From CAZYJR01 sp964647905 (GTDB lineage Bacteria > Desulfobacterota > DSM-4660 > Desulfatiglandales > HGW-15), in the NCBI GenBank assembly GCA_964647905.1, contig CAZYJR010000003.1, positions 1 through 64,000 of the forward strand: DNA of 64,000 nucleotides, read 5' to 3'. The notes below the pieces were generated by a model that had not been told where the DNA came from, made no database searches, and worked only from the letters and a program-made list of their open reading frames with translations. Shown here in pieces: positions 26,071 to 34,457 of the stretch. A program made the translations under genes and the position numbers. Each line of letters opens with the position of its first letter. Position 1 is the first letter of the stretch.

Positions 26071-28647
26071 TCAGACCACCACGTTGACCAGCTTCTCCGG
26101 GACCACCACCACCTTGCGCACGGGCTTTTCCCCCACGAACTTCCGGACCTTCTCGTCAGAAAGGGCCGCCCGCTCCATCTCCTTCCTGCCCCAGTGTGCA
26201 GGGACCTCCACGCGGCTCCTCACCTTGCCGTTGACCTGGAGCACTATCAGCCTGGTCTCCTTTTCCAGGGCGTCTTCCCGGTACGAAGGCCAGGGGAAGT
26301 CCAGGAGGCTCCCCTCTCGCCCGAGGGTCTCCCAGAGTTCCTCTGCAATGTGCGGGACCACCGGGGAGAGGAGGACCACAGCGGTCTCTACCGCCTCCCT
26401 CAAGACCGACCAGGCCGGGCCGTCGTCCGGGTCCTGCTCCCCTGCCAGCCTGCTCAGATCGTTTACCAGCTCCATCACCGCGCTCACCGCTGTGTTGAAG
26501 TGGAACCTCTCCTCTATGTCCGAGCTCACCTTCCTTATCGTCTCGTGGGTCTTCCTGTGAAGGCCGCGCAGGGCCTCGGGGAGCTCCCCGCCGCCTTCAA
26601 AGGTTTGCGCCGAGCGGAGAGCGGGGAGGTTGTCCATGACCAGCCTCCAGACCCTATTGAGGAAGCGGTGGGATCCCTCCACCCCCTGGTCGCTCCACTC
26701 CAGATCCCGCTCGGGCGGGCTGGCGAACAGGCAGAACATCCTGACCGTGTCCGCTCCGTAACGGTCCACCATTTCCTGGGGGTCGATCACGTTCCTCTTG
26801 GATTTGCTCATCTTGACCGTGCCGCCGGTAATCACCTCGGCCCCGCACCGCCTGCACCTGCCCCCCTCCACCTCGTTCGGATAGAGGTACCCGTGGGTGG
26901 GACAGGACTCGGTCTCCTTGCAGACCATCCCCTGGGTCAGGAGATTGGTGAAGGGCTCGCTCACCTTCAGGTAGCCCAGGTCCCTGAGTACCCTGGTGTA
27001 AAACCTGGAGTAGAGGAGATGGAGTATGGCGTGCTCGATCCCCCCGATATACTGGTCCACCGGCATCCAGTATCCCACCCTGTCCGGGTCCAGGGGCCCC
27101 CGGTCATAGTCCGGGCAGGCGTAGCGATCAAAGTACCATGAAGACTCCACAAAGGTGTCCATGGTGTCGGTCTCCCGCCTGGCCTCGCCCTTGCAGGTCG
27201 GGCAGGCGACCCGGTGGAATGAGGGCTCGAACGGGAGCGGGGATCCTCCGTTCGGACGCATCTCGAGATCCAGGGGCAGCTTCACCGGGAGGTCTTCCTT
27301 GGGCACCGGCACGGTGCCGCACCGGTCGCAATAGATGATGGGAATGGGCGCCCCCCAGTAGCGCTGCCGGGATATGTTCCAGTCCCTCAAGCGGTAGTTG
27401 ACCGTACGCTGCCCGATGCCCTTGGATTCCAACCAGTCCGCTATGCTCTCCAGGGCCTCCAGGTTGCGCTGGCCGTTGAACGGGCCGGAGTTCACCAGAA
27501 GACCCTCGCCGTCATAGGCCTCGGTCATTGAGGCCTCGTCCAATTCCTCTCCTTCCGGCCGGATCACCACCCTGAGGCGGAGGCCGTACTTCCTGGCGAA
27601 CTCGAAGTCCCGCTGGTCATGGGTGGGAACCGCCATTATGGCCCCTGTCCCGTACTCGTAGAGCACGAAGTTGGCCACATAGATCGGTATATCCTCGCCG
27701 GTCGCAGGATTGATGCAGTATCGGCCGGTAAACACCCCCTCCTTGACCGTCTGGTCGGCGGTCCGGATATAGGAGTCCATCTTCAGGGTGCGGTCCACGA
27801 AGTCCAGGACCTCCTGCTCCTGCTCGGTGCCCCGGACCAGCTCCCTCAGCATGGGGTGCTCGGGCGCAAAGCACATGAACGTGGCCCCGAAGACCGTGTC
27901 CTGTCTGGTGGTGTAGACCTCCACTTCCCGGTCCATGTCCTTCACCGGGAACCGGATGATCGCGCCGTGGCTCTTGCCGATCCAGTTCCGCTGCATGGTC
28001 AGGACCCGCTCGGGCCAGCCGGGCAGCCGGTCGCAGTGCTCCAGGATCTCCTCTGCATATTCGGTGATCTTGAAGAACCAACTGTCCATCTCCTTCAAGA
28101 CCACCTCCCGCTCAGGGTGCCTCCAGCAGCAGCCGTTTTCCACCTGCTCCTTGGCAAGGACCGTCTGGCAGCTCTCGCACCAGTTGACGTATGTCTTTCG
28201 CTTGTACGCCAGGCCCCGCTCGTACATCTCCAGGAAGACCATCTGCTCCCACCGGTAGTACTCCGGGTCGCAGGTGGCGAGCTCCCTGTCCCAGTCATAG
28301 CTGAAGCCCATCCGTTTGAGCTGGCTCTTCATGTAGGAGATGTTCTCGTAGGTCCACTTCCCGGGATGGGTCTCGTTTTCCAGCGCGGCGTTCTCGGCCG
28401 GCAGCCCGAAGGCGTCCCAGCCCATGGGATGGAGCACATTCTTCCCGCGCATCCTCTTGTACCGGGCCACCACGTCGCCGATGGTATAATTCCGCACATG
28501 CCCCATGTGGATCTTTCCGCTGGGGTAGGGAAACATCTCCAAGAGGTAGTATTTCTCCTTGCCGGGGTCTTCCTCCACCCTGAACAGCCGGTTGCGCTCC
28601 CAGTATTCCTGCCACTTGCGTTCCACTTCCTGCGGTTCGTACTTCAT
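26071..28647 (-). CDS. leuS: leucyl-tRNA synthetase
   Basis: Cytosolic class I synthetase charging tRNA-Leu; 858 aa, normal length. HIGH site PYPSGKIHMGHVRNY (about residues 37-51), the zinc-binding insert CPTCKGE, a second Cys cluster CRRCGAE, KMSKS loop VKMSKSKRNV, and a C-terminal tRNA-binding tail (LQVNGKVRSRVEVP). The editing domain motif TRQDTVFGATFM is present. It precedes lptE by 17 bp. Confidence 0.97.
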   Translation of the reverse strand: MKYEPQEVERKWQEYWERNRLFRVEEDPGKEKYYLLEMFPYPSGKIHMGHVRNYTIGDVVARYKRMRGKNVLHPMGWDAFGLPAENAALENETHPGKWTYENISYMKSQLKRMGFSYDWDRELATCDPEYYRWEQMVFLEMYERGLAYKRKTYVNWCESCQTVLAKEQVENGCCWRHPEREVVLKEMDSWFFKITEYAEEILEHCDRLPGWPERVLTMQRNWIGKSHGAIIRFPVKDMDREVEVYTTRQDTVFGATFMCFAPEHPMLRELVRGTEQEQEVLDFVDRTLKMDSYIRTADQTVKEGVFTGRYCINPATGEDIPIYVANFVLYEYGTGAIMAVPTHDQRDFEFARKYGLRLRVVIRPEGEELDEASMTEAYDGEGLLVNSGPFNGQRNLEALESIADWLESKGIGQRTVNYRLRDWNISRQRYWGAPIPIIYCDRCGTVPVPKEDLPVKLPLDLEMRPNGGSPLPFEPSFHRVACPTCKGEARRETDTMDTFVESSWYFDRYACPDYDRGPLDPDRVGYWMPVDQYIGGIEHAILHLLYSRFYTRVLRDLGYLKVSEPFTNLLTQGMVCKETESCPTHGYLYPNEVEGGRCRRCGAEVITGGTVKMSKSKRNVIDPQEMVDRYGADTVRMFCLFASPPERDLEWSDQGVEGSHRFLNRVWRLVMDNLPALRSAQTFEGGGELPEALRGLHRKTHETIRKVSSDIEERFHFNTAVSAVMELVNDLSRLAGEQDPDDGPAWSVLREAVETAVVLLSPVVPHIAEELWETLGREGSLLDFPWPSYREDALEKETRLIVLQVNGKVRSRVEVPAHWGRKEMERAALSDEKVRKFVGEKPVRKVVVVPEKLVNVVV

Positions 28648-28680
28648 GAGTCCTCGTCTTCTCCGATCAACGGTCGGGTC

Positions 28681-29277
28681 CTAGTACCCCACCGCTTCCC
28701 TCTTTTCCCTCTCCACCACCACGGAAAGATCGGCCTTGGGCTCCAGTTCGGCCCTCAGCCTGTCGGCCGCCGGCACCACCCGGCCCCAGAAAAAGCGGTC
28801 CACCGTAAAGACCGCCTTCAACAGGAACTCCGGGTCCTCCCCGCGCTCCACGAGATAGGGCTCCATTACCGCTCTGACCGACCCCTCCAGGCACTCGGCA
28901 TAGTCCTCCTCCCGGCCCTCGATCACCGGGACATGGACCCCCATGTCCTGGACCCGGAGCTTCATCAGGGTGGAGCCCACCCGGGCCGCCCGGGCGGTCA
29001 CAATCTCGGGATCGCAGGTATCGGGCGGGCCCAAACCGGCCAGAAGGATTTTGTCCGCCTTTATCATGCCCTGCGAAGCAATGAGAAGGTCCTCTCCGTA
29101 GGCCCCTGTCCAGAAGCCCTGCTCCTCCAGCCTGGCCAGAAAGCCGCCGGTCTTTGCATCCAACGCGGCCGGCACCCCCTCCTGGGTGAGGAATGTGCGC
29201 CGGGGGACGAAGGCCACCACGGCCTGGCACCACAGGCTCTCCACCGGTCTTTCGGAAAAACGCAGGTCCAGCCTCAT
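28681..29277 (-). CDS. stand-alone M17 peptidase N-terminal-type domain protein
   Basis: The 198-aa protein resembles the N-terminal (macro-like) domain of M17 leucyl aminopeptidases: LDAKTGGFLARLEEQGFW is not catalytic, whereas KILLAGLGPPD and ARAARVGSTLMKL match the N-domain strand order. The zinc-binding catalytic half is absent, so peptidase activity is not expected. Its start overlaps the nusB stop by 4 nt (ATGA), so it is clearly part of this operon, between nusB and leuS. Similar single-domain proteins occur near leuS in related genomes, to my recollection; the role is unknown. Confidence 0.72.
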   Translation of the reverse strand: MRLDLRFSERPVESLWCQAVVAFVPRRTFLTQEGVPAALDAKTGGFLARLEEQGFWTGAYGEDLLIASQGMIKADKILLAGLGPPDTCDPEIVTARAARVGSTLMKLRVQDMGVHVPVIEGREEDYAECLEGSVRAVMEPYLVERGEDPEFLLKAVFTVDRFFWGRVVPAADRLRAELEPKADLSVVVEREKREAVGY

Positions 29278-29693
29278 TGCTCCAGGGCGTCTCTTTGCTG
29301 ATTATAGATATTGTCCAGCACTCCGTTGATGAAAGCGGCCGAGTCCTCGGCTCCGTAACGCTTGCCCAGCTCCACCGCCTCGTCCATGGAGACCTTGGGC
29401 GGGACGTCCCGGACATGGATGAGCTCATAAGCGGCCATCCTTAGGATGTTCCGGTCGACGCGCGACATTCGCTCGAGACGCCAGTTCCTGGAGGCCTCCC
29501 GTATCAATCCGTCCAGTTCTTCCAGGCGCTCCCCCACCCCGAGCACGAGCTCCTTGGCGTATTCCCGGGTCCCGCGGGGCACGCTGAAGTTCTTGCACAG
29601 CAGCTCAAAGGCCTCTTCCGGATCACCCGGGCTGTACTCCAGGTGAAAGAGGACCTGAACCGCCAGCTCCCTGGCGCGGCGTCTCGATCCCAT
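29274..29693 (-). CDS. nusB: transcription antitermination factor NusB
   Basis: RNA-binding protein (139 aa) that with NusE/S10 loads on boxA for rRNA antitermination. All-helical; the typical features RRRARELAVQVLFHLEY, the central IREASRNWRLERMSRVDRNILR in parts, and INEAVELGK-like MDEAVELGKRYG near the C-terminus are present. It follows ribH by 21 bp; ribH-nusB is one of the most conserved bacterial gene pairs. Confidence 0.95.
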   Translation of the reverse strand: MGSRRRARELAVQVLFHLEYSPGDPEEAFELLCKNFSVPRGTREYAKELVLGVGERLEELDGLIREASRNWRLERMSRVDRNILRMAAYELIHVRDVPPKVSMDEAVELGKRYGAEDSAAFINGVLDNIYNQQRDALEQ

Positions 29694-29714
29694 GTCCCTG
29701 CTTCGGCGCCCTCT

Positions 29715-30188
29715 TTATTCCTTTTCCATCAATCCGAGCAGGTTGACCATCTCCATGGCGGCTACCGCCGCGTCCCAGCCCTTGTTACCCGCCTTGGACC
29801 CGGCCCGCTCTATGGCCTGCTCCAGGTCGTCCGTGGTCAGGACCCCGAATGAAACCGGCACCTTGCCTTCCAGGGACACCTGGGCGATCCCCTTGGAGAC
29901 CTCGGCCGCCACGTAGTCGAAGTGGGGGGTGGCCCCGCGGATCACCGCGCCCAGGCAGATGACCGCATCGTACCGGCCGGCGGCGGAGAGCCGTTTGGCG
30001 ACGAAGGGTATCTCAAACGCGCCGGGCACCTTGACCACCGTGATGTCCCGGTCGGAGGCCCCGTGCCGCACCAAGGCGTCCACCGCCCCCAGCTCCAGCT
30101 TGGACGAGATAAAATCGTTGAAACGGCTCACCACAACGGCGAACCTGAATCCCTCGGCTGAAATGACCCCTTCCATCACCTTGGGCAT
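29715..30188 (-). CDS. ribH: 6,7-dimethyl-8-ribityllumazine synthase
   Basis: Penultimate enzyme of riboflavin synthesis, condensing the dihydroxybutanone phosphate made by RibBA with the pyrimidine from RibD. The 157-aa protein has the signatures VVVSRFNDFI, VPGAFEIPF, LGAVIRGATPHFDYV (with the catalytic His) and FGVLTTDD. It normally forms a 60-mer capsid or pentamers. It lies 74 bp after ribBA. Confidence 0.96.
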   Translation of the reverse strand: MPKVMEGVISAEGFRFAVVVSRFNDFISSKLELGAVDALVRHGASDRDITVVKVPGAFEIPFVAKRLSAAGRYDAVICLGAVIRGATPHFDYVAAEVSKGIAQVSLEGKVPVSFGVLTTDDLEQAIERAGSKAGNKGWDAAVAAMEMVNLLGLMEKE

Positions 30189-30262
30189 GTGTCTCCTCCC
30201 CTCTCAGACCCGAAGCGTTTGGAATCCCGATCGGGCATTGATCGCTCGATCCGGGTTCCGGC

Positions 30263-31483
30263 CTAACCGCCGTCCGGCAAGTCGTTCAGCTTCATCAGGT
30301 GGCCCAGCTTCTGGCACTTGGTCAGCAGGTATTTCCTGTTCTCGGGCCTCGGCTCGGTCTCCAGGGGGACCCTCCCGGTCACCTCCAGGCCGTAGCCTTC
30401 TAGCCCCTTGAGCTTTTTGGGGTTGTTGGTCATTAGACGCATCTTCCTCACCCCGAGGGCCACCAGGATCTGGGCTCCCACCCCGTAGTCCCTGAGGTCG
30501 GGTTTGAATCCCAGCTCCTCGTTCGCCTCCACCGTGTCCCGGCCCTGGTCCTGAAGCGCGTAGGCCTTGATCTTGTTAACCAGCCCTATACCCCGGCCCT
30601 CCTGCTGCATGTACAGGATCACGCCCGGGCCCTCGGCCTGCACCCTCTGCATGGCCGCCTGCAACTGGGAGCCGCAGTCGCAGCGGTAGGAGCCGAAAAC
30701 GTCCCCTGTGAGGCACTGGGAGTGCACCCGCACCAGGACCTCCTTTTCCGGGTCGATCTCCCCGGTCACCAGGGCGATGTGCTCGTATTCGTCTATGTCG
30801 TTCTTGAAGGCCACTGCGCGGAACTCGCCGTAAGGGGTGGGCAGAACGGTCTCCGCGGCCGGGTGCACGAATGACTCCGTGCGCATGCGGTAGGTGATGA
30901 TGTCCGCAACCGTGGCGATCTTTAGATCGTGCTGGGCGCCGAACTTCTCCAGGTCCGGCATACGGGCCATGGTGCCGTCGTCGTTCATGACCTCGCATAT
31001 CACCCCGGCCGGCTTGAGCCCCGCCAGCCTGGCCAAGTCCACCGAGCCCTCGGTCTGCCCCGTGCGGAAGAGAACCCCGCCCCTCCTCGCCCTGAGCGGA
31101 AACACGTGCCCCGGCTGGACCAGGTCCTCGGGCTTGGCGTCGTCCGCCACTGCGGTCTCTATCGTGGTGGCCCGGTCCGCTGCCGAGATCCCGGTGGTCA
31201 CCCCGTGCCGCGCCTCTATGGACACGGTAAAGGCGGTATTGAAGGGCGAGCGGTTGTCATGGACCATCAAGGGGAGCTTGAGCTTCTCCACAATGGTGTG
31301 ATCCAAGGACAGACAGATGAGCCCCCGCCCGTACTTGGCCATGAAGTTGATCGCCTCGGGGGTGACCTTTTCCGCGGCCATGGTGAGGTCGCCTTCGTTC
31401 TCCCTGTCCTCGTCGTCGACCAGGATGATCATCTTCCCCTTGCGCAGGTCCTCCAGTACGCCTTCTATCGGTGATACAGGCAT
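30263..31483 (-). CDS. ribBA: bifunctional dihydroxybutanone-4-phosphate synthase / GTP cyclohydrolase II
   Basis: Supplies both precursor branches of riboflavin. Residues 1-200 are the RibB domain (VDDEDRENEGDLTMAAEKV, then RHGVTTGISAADRATTI and GHVFPLRAR). Residues about 205-406 are the RibA domain with zinc cysteines in SQCLTGDVFGSYRCDCG and QQEGRGIGLVNKI. Both active sites look complete. ATG 31483; 75 bp after ribE. Total of 406 aa is standard. Confidence 0.96.
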   Translation of the reverse strand: MPVSPIEGVLEDLRKGKMIILVDDEDRENEGDLTMAAEKVTPEAINFMAKYGRGLICLSLDHTIVEKLKLPLMVHDNRSPFNTAFTVSIEARHGVTTGISAADRATTIETAVADDAKPEDLVQPGHVFPLRARRGGVLFRTGQTEGSVDLARLAGLKPAGVICEVMNDDGTMARMPDLEKFGAQHDLKIATVADIITYRMRTESFVHPAAETVLPTPYGEFRAVAFKNDIDEYEHIALVTGEIDPEKEVLVRVHSQCLTGDVFGSYRCDCGSQLQAAMQRVQAEGPGVILYMQQEGRGIGLVNKIKAYALQDQGRDTVEANEELGFKPDLRDYGVGAQILVALGVRKMRLMTNNPKKLKGLEGYGLEVTGRVPLETEPRPENRKYLLTKCQKLGHLMKLNDLPDGG

Positions 31484-31558
31484 AGTCTCTATTCGGATCG
31501 CGCGCTAGCGCGTCTTCTCCTTTCCTGTGAAAATCGGCCCGCCCTCTATCGATAAGGC

Positions 31559-32221
31559 TCAGCCCAGGAACCCGTGCTCCTTCAAGGTCTCCAAACCCAC
31601 CCCGGGTCCCTCGTCCCCGCCCCAAGGGCGCACCCCGGCGGCCAGGAGCCTCTCCACGTACTTCCCGATGAGGTCGGTCTCTATATTGACGCGGTCTCCG
31701 GGCCTCTTATCCAGGAGAGCGGTCTCCCTGCCGGTCAGCGGGATGATATTAACCTCAAAGTACCCGGTGCGGCAACCGTTAATGGTCAGGCTTATCCCGT
31801 CCACCGCCACCGAGCCCTTTTCTATGGTGTAGCGGGAAAGGGCCGCAGGGATCTCCACCCCCACCAGCCTGGAGCCCTTAACCCGCTCCATCTTTGCTAT
31901 CCGGCCCACCGCGTCCACGTGGCCCGAGACCAGGTGCCCTCCCAGGCGGTCCCCCAGCCTGAGGGCGCGCTCCAGATTCACCCGATCGCCCGGGCCCAGG
32001 CGGCCCAGGGTGCTCCTGGTGACCGTCTCAGCGGATACGTCCATGGCCAAGGCCCCTTCCCTGACCGAGGTGACGCTCAGGCAGGCCCCGTCCACGCTGA
32101 CGCTCTCCCCCTCCACGCACTCCCCGGCCGGGAAGCAAGGCTCCACGACCAGCTCCAGGTCCCCGGCCCTGCGCTTGACCCCGCGGACCCGGCCCACACC
32201 CTCTATCAATCCGGTGAACAC
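31559..32221 (-). CDS. ribE: riboflavin synthase, alpha subunit
   Basis: Dismutates two ribityllumazines to riboflavin. The 220-aa protein is an internal repeat of two lumazine-binding barrels: FTGLIEGVGRVRG with SVDGACLSV, and GHVDAVGRI with AVDGISLTIN. The start is GTG 32221, 6 nt after the ribD stop, with GGAGG upstream. Sometimes called ribC in other systems. Confidence 0.95.
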   Translation of the reverse strand: MFTGLIEGVGRVRGVKRRAGDLELVVEPCFPAGECVEGESVSVDGACLSVTSVREGALAMDVSAETVTRSTLGRLGPGDRVNLERALRLGDRLGGHLVSGHVDAVGRIAKMERVKGSRLVGVEIPAALSRYTIEKGSVAVDGISLTINGCRTGYFEVNIIPLTGRETALLDKRPGDRVNIETDLIGKYVERLLAAGVRPWGGDEGPGVGLETLKEHGFLG

Positions 32222-32227
32222 CCCGCT

Positions 32228-33367
32228 TCAGCCTCCCCCGGCCCGGTCCCCCTTTCTGCGGGGGTATCCCTGAATCAGTACGTCCGGGCCGAATCTCCGC
32301 ACCCTGATCTCCTCGAGCTCCAGGCACCGGTCCATTCGCCGGGCCCCCGGGCCGGAGGCCAGAGGTACGCCGTCGCCTCCCCCCAGGAGCTTGGGCGCCT
32401 TGAAAACATAGAACTTGTCCACCAGCCCCGCCCTGATCATTGAGCCCATCAGCGCAGCCCCGCCTTCGAGCAGCACCGAGGCTACGCCCTTGGCGCCCAG
32501 GACTTCCATCATCGCCCCGGGATCGAGCAGGCCCCCCTCCCCGGCGGGGCACCGCAATACCGAGACCCCGGGGAGTCCCTCAAGCCTCGAGACCTCCCCG
32601 GCCGGGAGATCCTCGGCCACCACGATCCAGGTCTCGGCCTCTGAGTCCGGATCCAGGACCCTGGCCTTCTCAGGGATCCTGCACCTCGTATCCGCGATCA
32701 CCCTCACCGGGTCCCTCCCTCTCCGGCCCGGGATCCGGGCGGTAAGAGACGGGTCGTCGGCCAGAACGGTGCCCACGCCCACCAGGATCGCGTCCGAGCG
32801 GTCCCTGAGGGTGTGAACGAACCTCCTTGCCCGCTCGCCCGTGACCCAGCGGGAATGACCGGTTGCCGTTGCGGTCCAACCGTCCAGGGTGGCGGCGGAC
32901 TTGGCGCTCACAAACGGCCTCCCGGTCAAGGCGTGCTTGATGAATCCCTCGTTCAGCTCGCGGCAGGCCCGCTCCAGGACCCCCTCCCTCACCTCCACCC
33001 CTTGTCGCCTGAGGTATCCGCACCCTCCCCCGGTGACCGAGGGATTGGGGTCGAGCATACCCACCACCACCCGCCTTATCCCCTTTTCCAGTATCGCCCG
33101 GGTGCAGGGCGGGGTCCTGCCGGTGTGGTTGCACGGCTCCAGGGTGACGTAAAGGGCGTCCCCGGGTCGTGCCGCGCCCTCCATGCGGTTCATGGCCTCC
33201 ACCTCGGCGTGCGGGGCCCCGGCCCGCCTGTGGAATCCCCCGGCAATCACCCTGCCGTCCCTTACCACCACCGCTCCCACCGCAGGGTTTGGCGAGGTCC
33301 TGCCCAGCCCCTTCCGAGCTTGGCGCAGGGCCTCCTTCATGAATCTCTCGTCTTCCTTCGTATCCAT
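32228..33367 (-). CDS. ribD: bifunctional diaminohydroxyphosphoribosylaminopyrimidine deaminase / reductase
   Basis: Second and third steps of the GTP branch of riboflavin synthesis. The N-terminal cytidine-deaminase-like domain has the zinc motifs HAEVEAM and PCNHTGRTPPC; the C-terminal reductase domain starts at ALTGRPFVSAKSAATLDG and includes VLLEGGAALMGSM. Length 379 aa is typical. It is the first rib gene after nrdR; no FMN riboswitch is visible in the 155 bp before it, which instead holds a short hexamer repeat. Confidence 0.95.
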   Translation of the reverse strand: MDTKEDERFMKEALRQARKGLGRTSPNPAVGAVVVRDGRVIAGGFHRRAGAPHAEVEAMNRMEGAARPGDALYVTLEPCNHTGRTPPCTRAILEKGIRRVVVGMLDPNPSVTGGGCGYLRRQGVEVREGVLERACRELNEGFIKHALTGRPFVSAKSAATLDGWTATATGHSRWVTGERARRFVHTLRDRSDAILVGVGTVLADDPSLTARIPGRRGRDPVRVIADTRCRIPEKARVLDPDSEAETWIVVAEDLPAGEVSRLEGLPGVSVLRCPAGEGGLLDPGAMMEVLGAKGVASVLLEGGAALMGSMIRAGLVDKFYVFKAPKLLGGGDGVPLASGPGARRMDRCLELEEIRVRRFGPDVLIQGYPRRKGDRAGGG

Positions 33368-33379
33368 CTCAGTGAGTCG

Positions 33380-33431
33380 GGTTCCGGGTGCCGGGTTTCA
33401 GGGTTCAGGGTTCGGGATCGGGATCGGGATC
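33380..33431. repeat. short hexamer-like repeat tract (GGGATC x3)
   Basis: Three perfect GGGATC units at 33414-33431, preceded by degenerate GGGTTC-like units from 33380. It lies in the 155-bp nrdR-ribD spacer and resembles, in style, the CGAT-core arrays at 41.2 and 41.4 kb. Confidence 0.65.
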
Positions 33432-33522
33432 AATTCCCCCAACCCCATAAACCGGGGAATCTTCCTTGACGCGGTATCCTCTCCCGCCCAACCGACTCAG
33501 CATCGCGACCATGCGCTGGAGG

Positions 33523-33996
33523 TCAGTCAGCGGTCTCGGCTTTGCGGGTCTTCAGGATTCCCTCCAGCTCCGCCATGAACTCGTTGATATCCCTGAACTG
33601 ACGGTAGACCGAGGCGAAGCGGACATAGGCCACCTCGTCCCATTCCTTGAGGTTGTTTATCACCCGTTCGCCGATCTCCTTGCTGTCGACCTCCTTCTTG
33701 CCCAGCTCCTGGAAGTAGAGCTCCAGTTGATCCACGAAGTCCTCGATGGTGGTGATGCTCACCGGTCTCTTCTGGCAGGCCTTTTTTATGCCCGATATGA
33801 TCTTTTCCCTACTGAAGGGTTCTCTTCTGCCATCCTTCTTGACCACCATGGGGAGGACTTCCTCCAGTTTCTCATAAGTGGTGAAGCGCCTGCGGCAATC
33901 CAGGCATTCTCTTCTCCTGCGGATGGTCCTACCGTCCTTGCTCAGTCGGGAGTCTATCACACGGTTTTCCGTCTTGGTGCAGTAAGGGCATCTCAC
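33523..33996 (-). CDS. nrdR: transcriptional repressor NrdR
   Basis: Repressor of ribonucleotide reductase genes. The 157-aa protein has the N-terminal zinc ribbon (MRCPYCTKTENRVIDSR, then RRRRECLDCRRRFTTYE) and the ATP-cone domain (VKKDGRREPFSREKIISGIKKAC in parts). The start is GTG 33996, overlapping the stop of the dCMP deaminase gene by 4 nt. Its place beside deoxynucleotide and glyA genes fits; it would control nrd operons elsewhere through NrdR boxes. Confidence 0.95.
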   Translation of the reverse strand: MRCPYCTKTENRVIDSRLSKDGRTIRRRRECLDCRRRFTTYEKLEEVLPMVVKKDGRREPFSREKIISGIKKACQKRPVSITTIEDFVDQLELYFQELGKKEVDSKEIGERVINNLKEWDEVAYVRFASVYRQFRDINEFMAELEGILKTRKAETAD

Positions 33997-34457
33997 GGCT
34001 CGAACCTTTCCACCTCCACGCCGGCCTCTTCAAAGAGCTGGTCCGCGAGAGGGTCCTCGTAGCCCTCGGCGTAATGGATCTTACGGATCCCGGCATTGAT
34101 CAACATTTTGGAGCATATCACGCAGGGCTTGTTGGTACAATAAAGGGTGGCCCCCTTGATGCTGATGCCGTGGTAGGCGGCCTGGATGACCGCGTTCTGC
34201 TCGGCATGAAGCCCGCGGCAGAGCTCGTGCCGGGTCCCGGAGGGGATGGAGGAATTCTCCCTCAGGCACCCGGTCTCTGCGCAGTGCCTGAGGCCGGACG
34301 GGGCGCCGTTATAGCCGGTGGCGAGGATCCTCTTGTCCTTCACCAGGATCGCGCCCACCGATCTGCGGAGACAGGTAGAGCGCTTGGCCACCATCATGGT
34401 GATCTCCATGAAGTAGTCATCCCAACTGGGCCTGGTGCCGGGCTTATATCCTTCCAT
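33993..34457 (-). CDS. dCMP deaminase (ComEB-like)
   Basis: Zinc-dependent deaminase that turns dCMP into dUMP for thymidylate synthesis. The 154-aa protein has the zinc motifs HAEQNAV and KPCVICSKML, the extra Cys/His site CAETGCLRE, and the start PSWDDYFMEITMMVAKRSTC in pieces typical of this family. It overlaps the end of glyA by 14 nt and nrdR by 4 nt. The combination glyA, dCMP deaminase, nrdR links one-carbon and dNTP supply. Confidence 0.92.
   Translation of the reverse strand: MEGYKPGTRPSWDDYFMEITMMVAKRSTCLRRSVGAILVKDKRILATGYNGAPSGLRHCAETGCLRENSSIPSGTRHELCRGLHAEQNAVIQAAYHGISIKGATLYCTNKPCVICSKMLINAGIRKIHYAEGYEDPLADQLFEEAGVEVERFEP

Noticed and set aside
27619..29301. 560-aa plus-strand frame opposite leuS
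   Set aside because: Antisense to an intact leuS; composition rich in Leu/His/Pro and no start signal.
33368..33522. FMN riboswitch upstream of ribD
   Set aside because: No conserved FMN aptamer segments (RFN element); the spacer holds a hexamer repeat instead.
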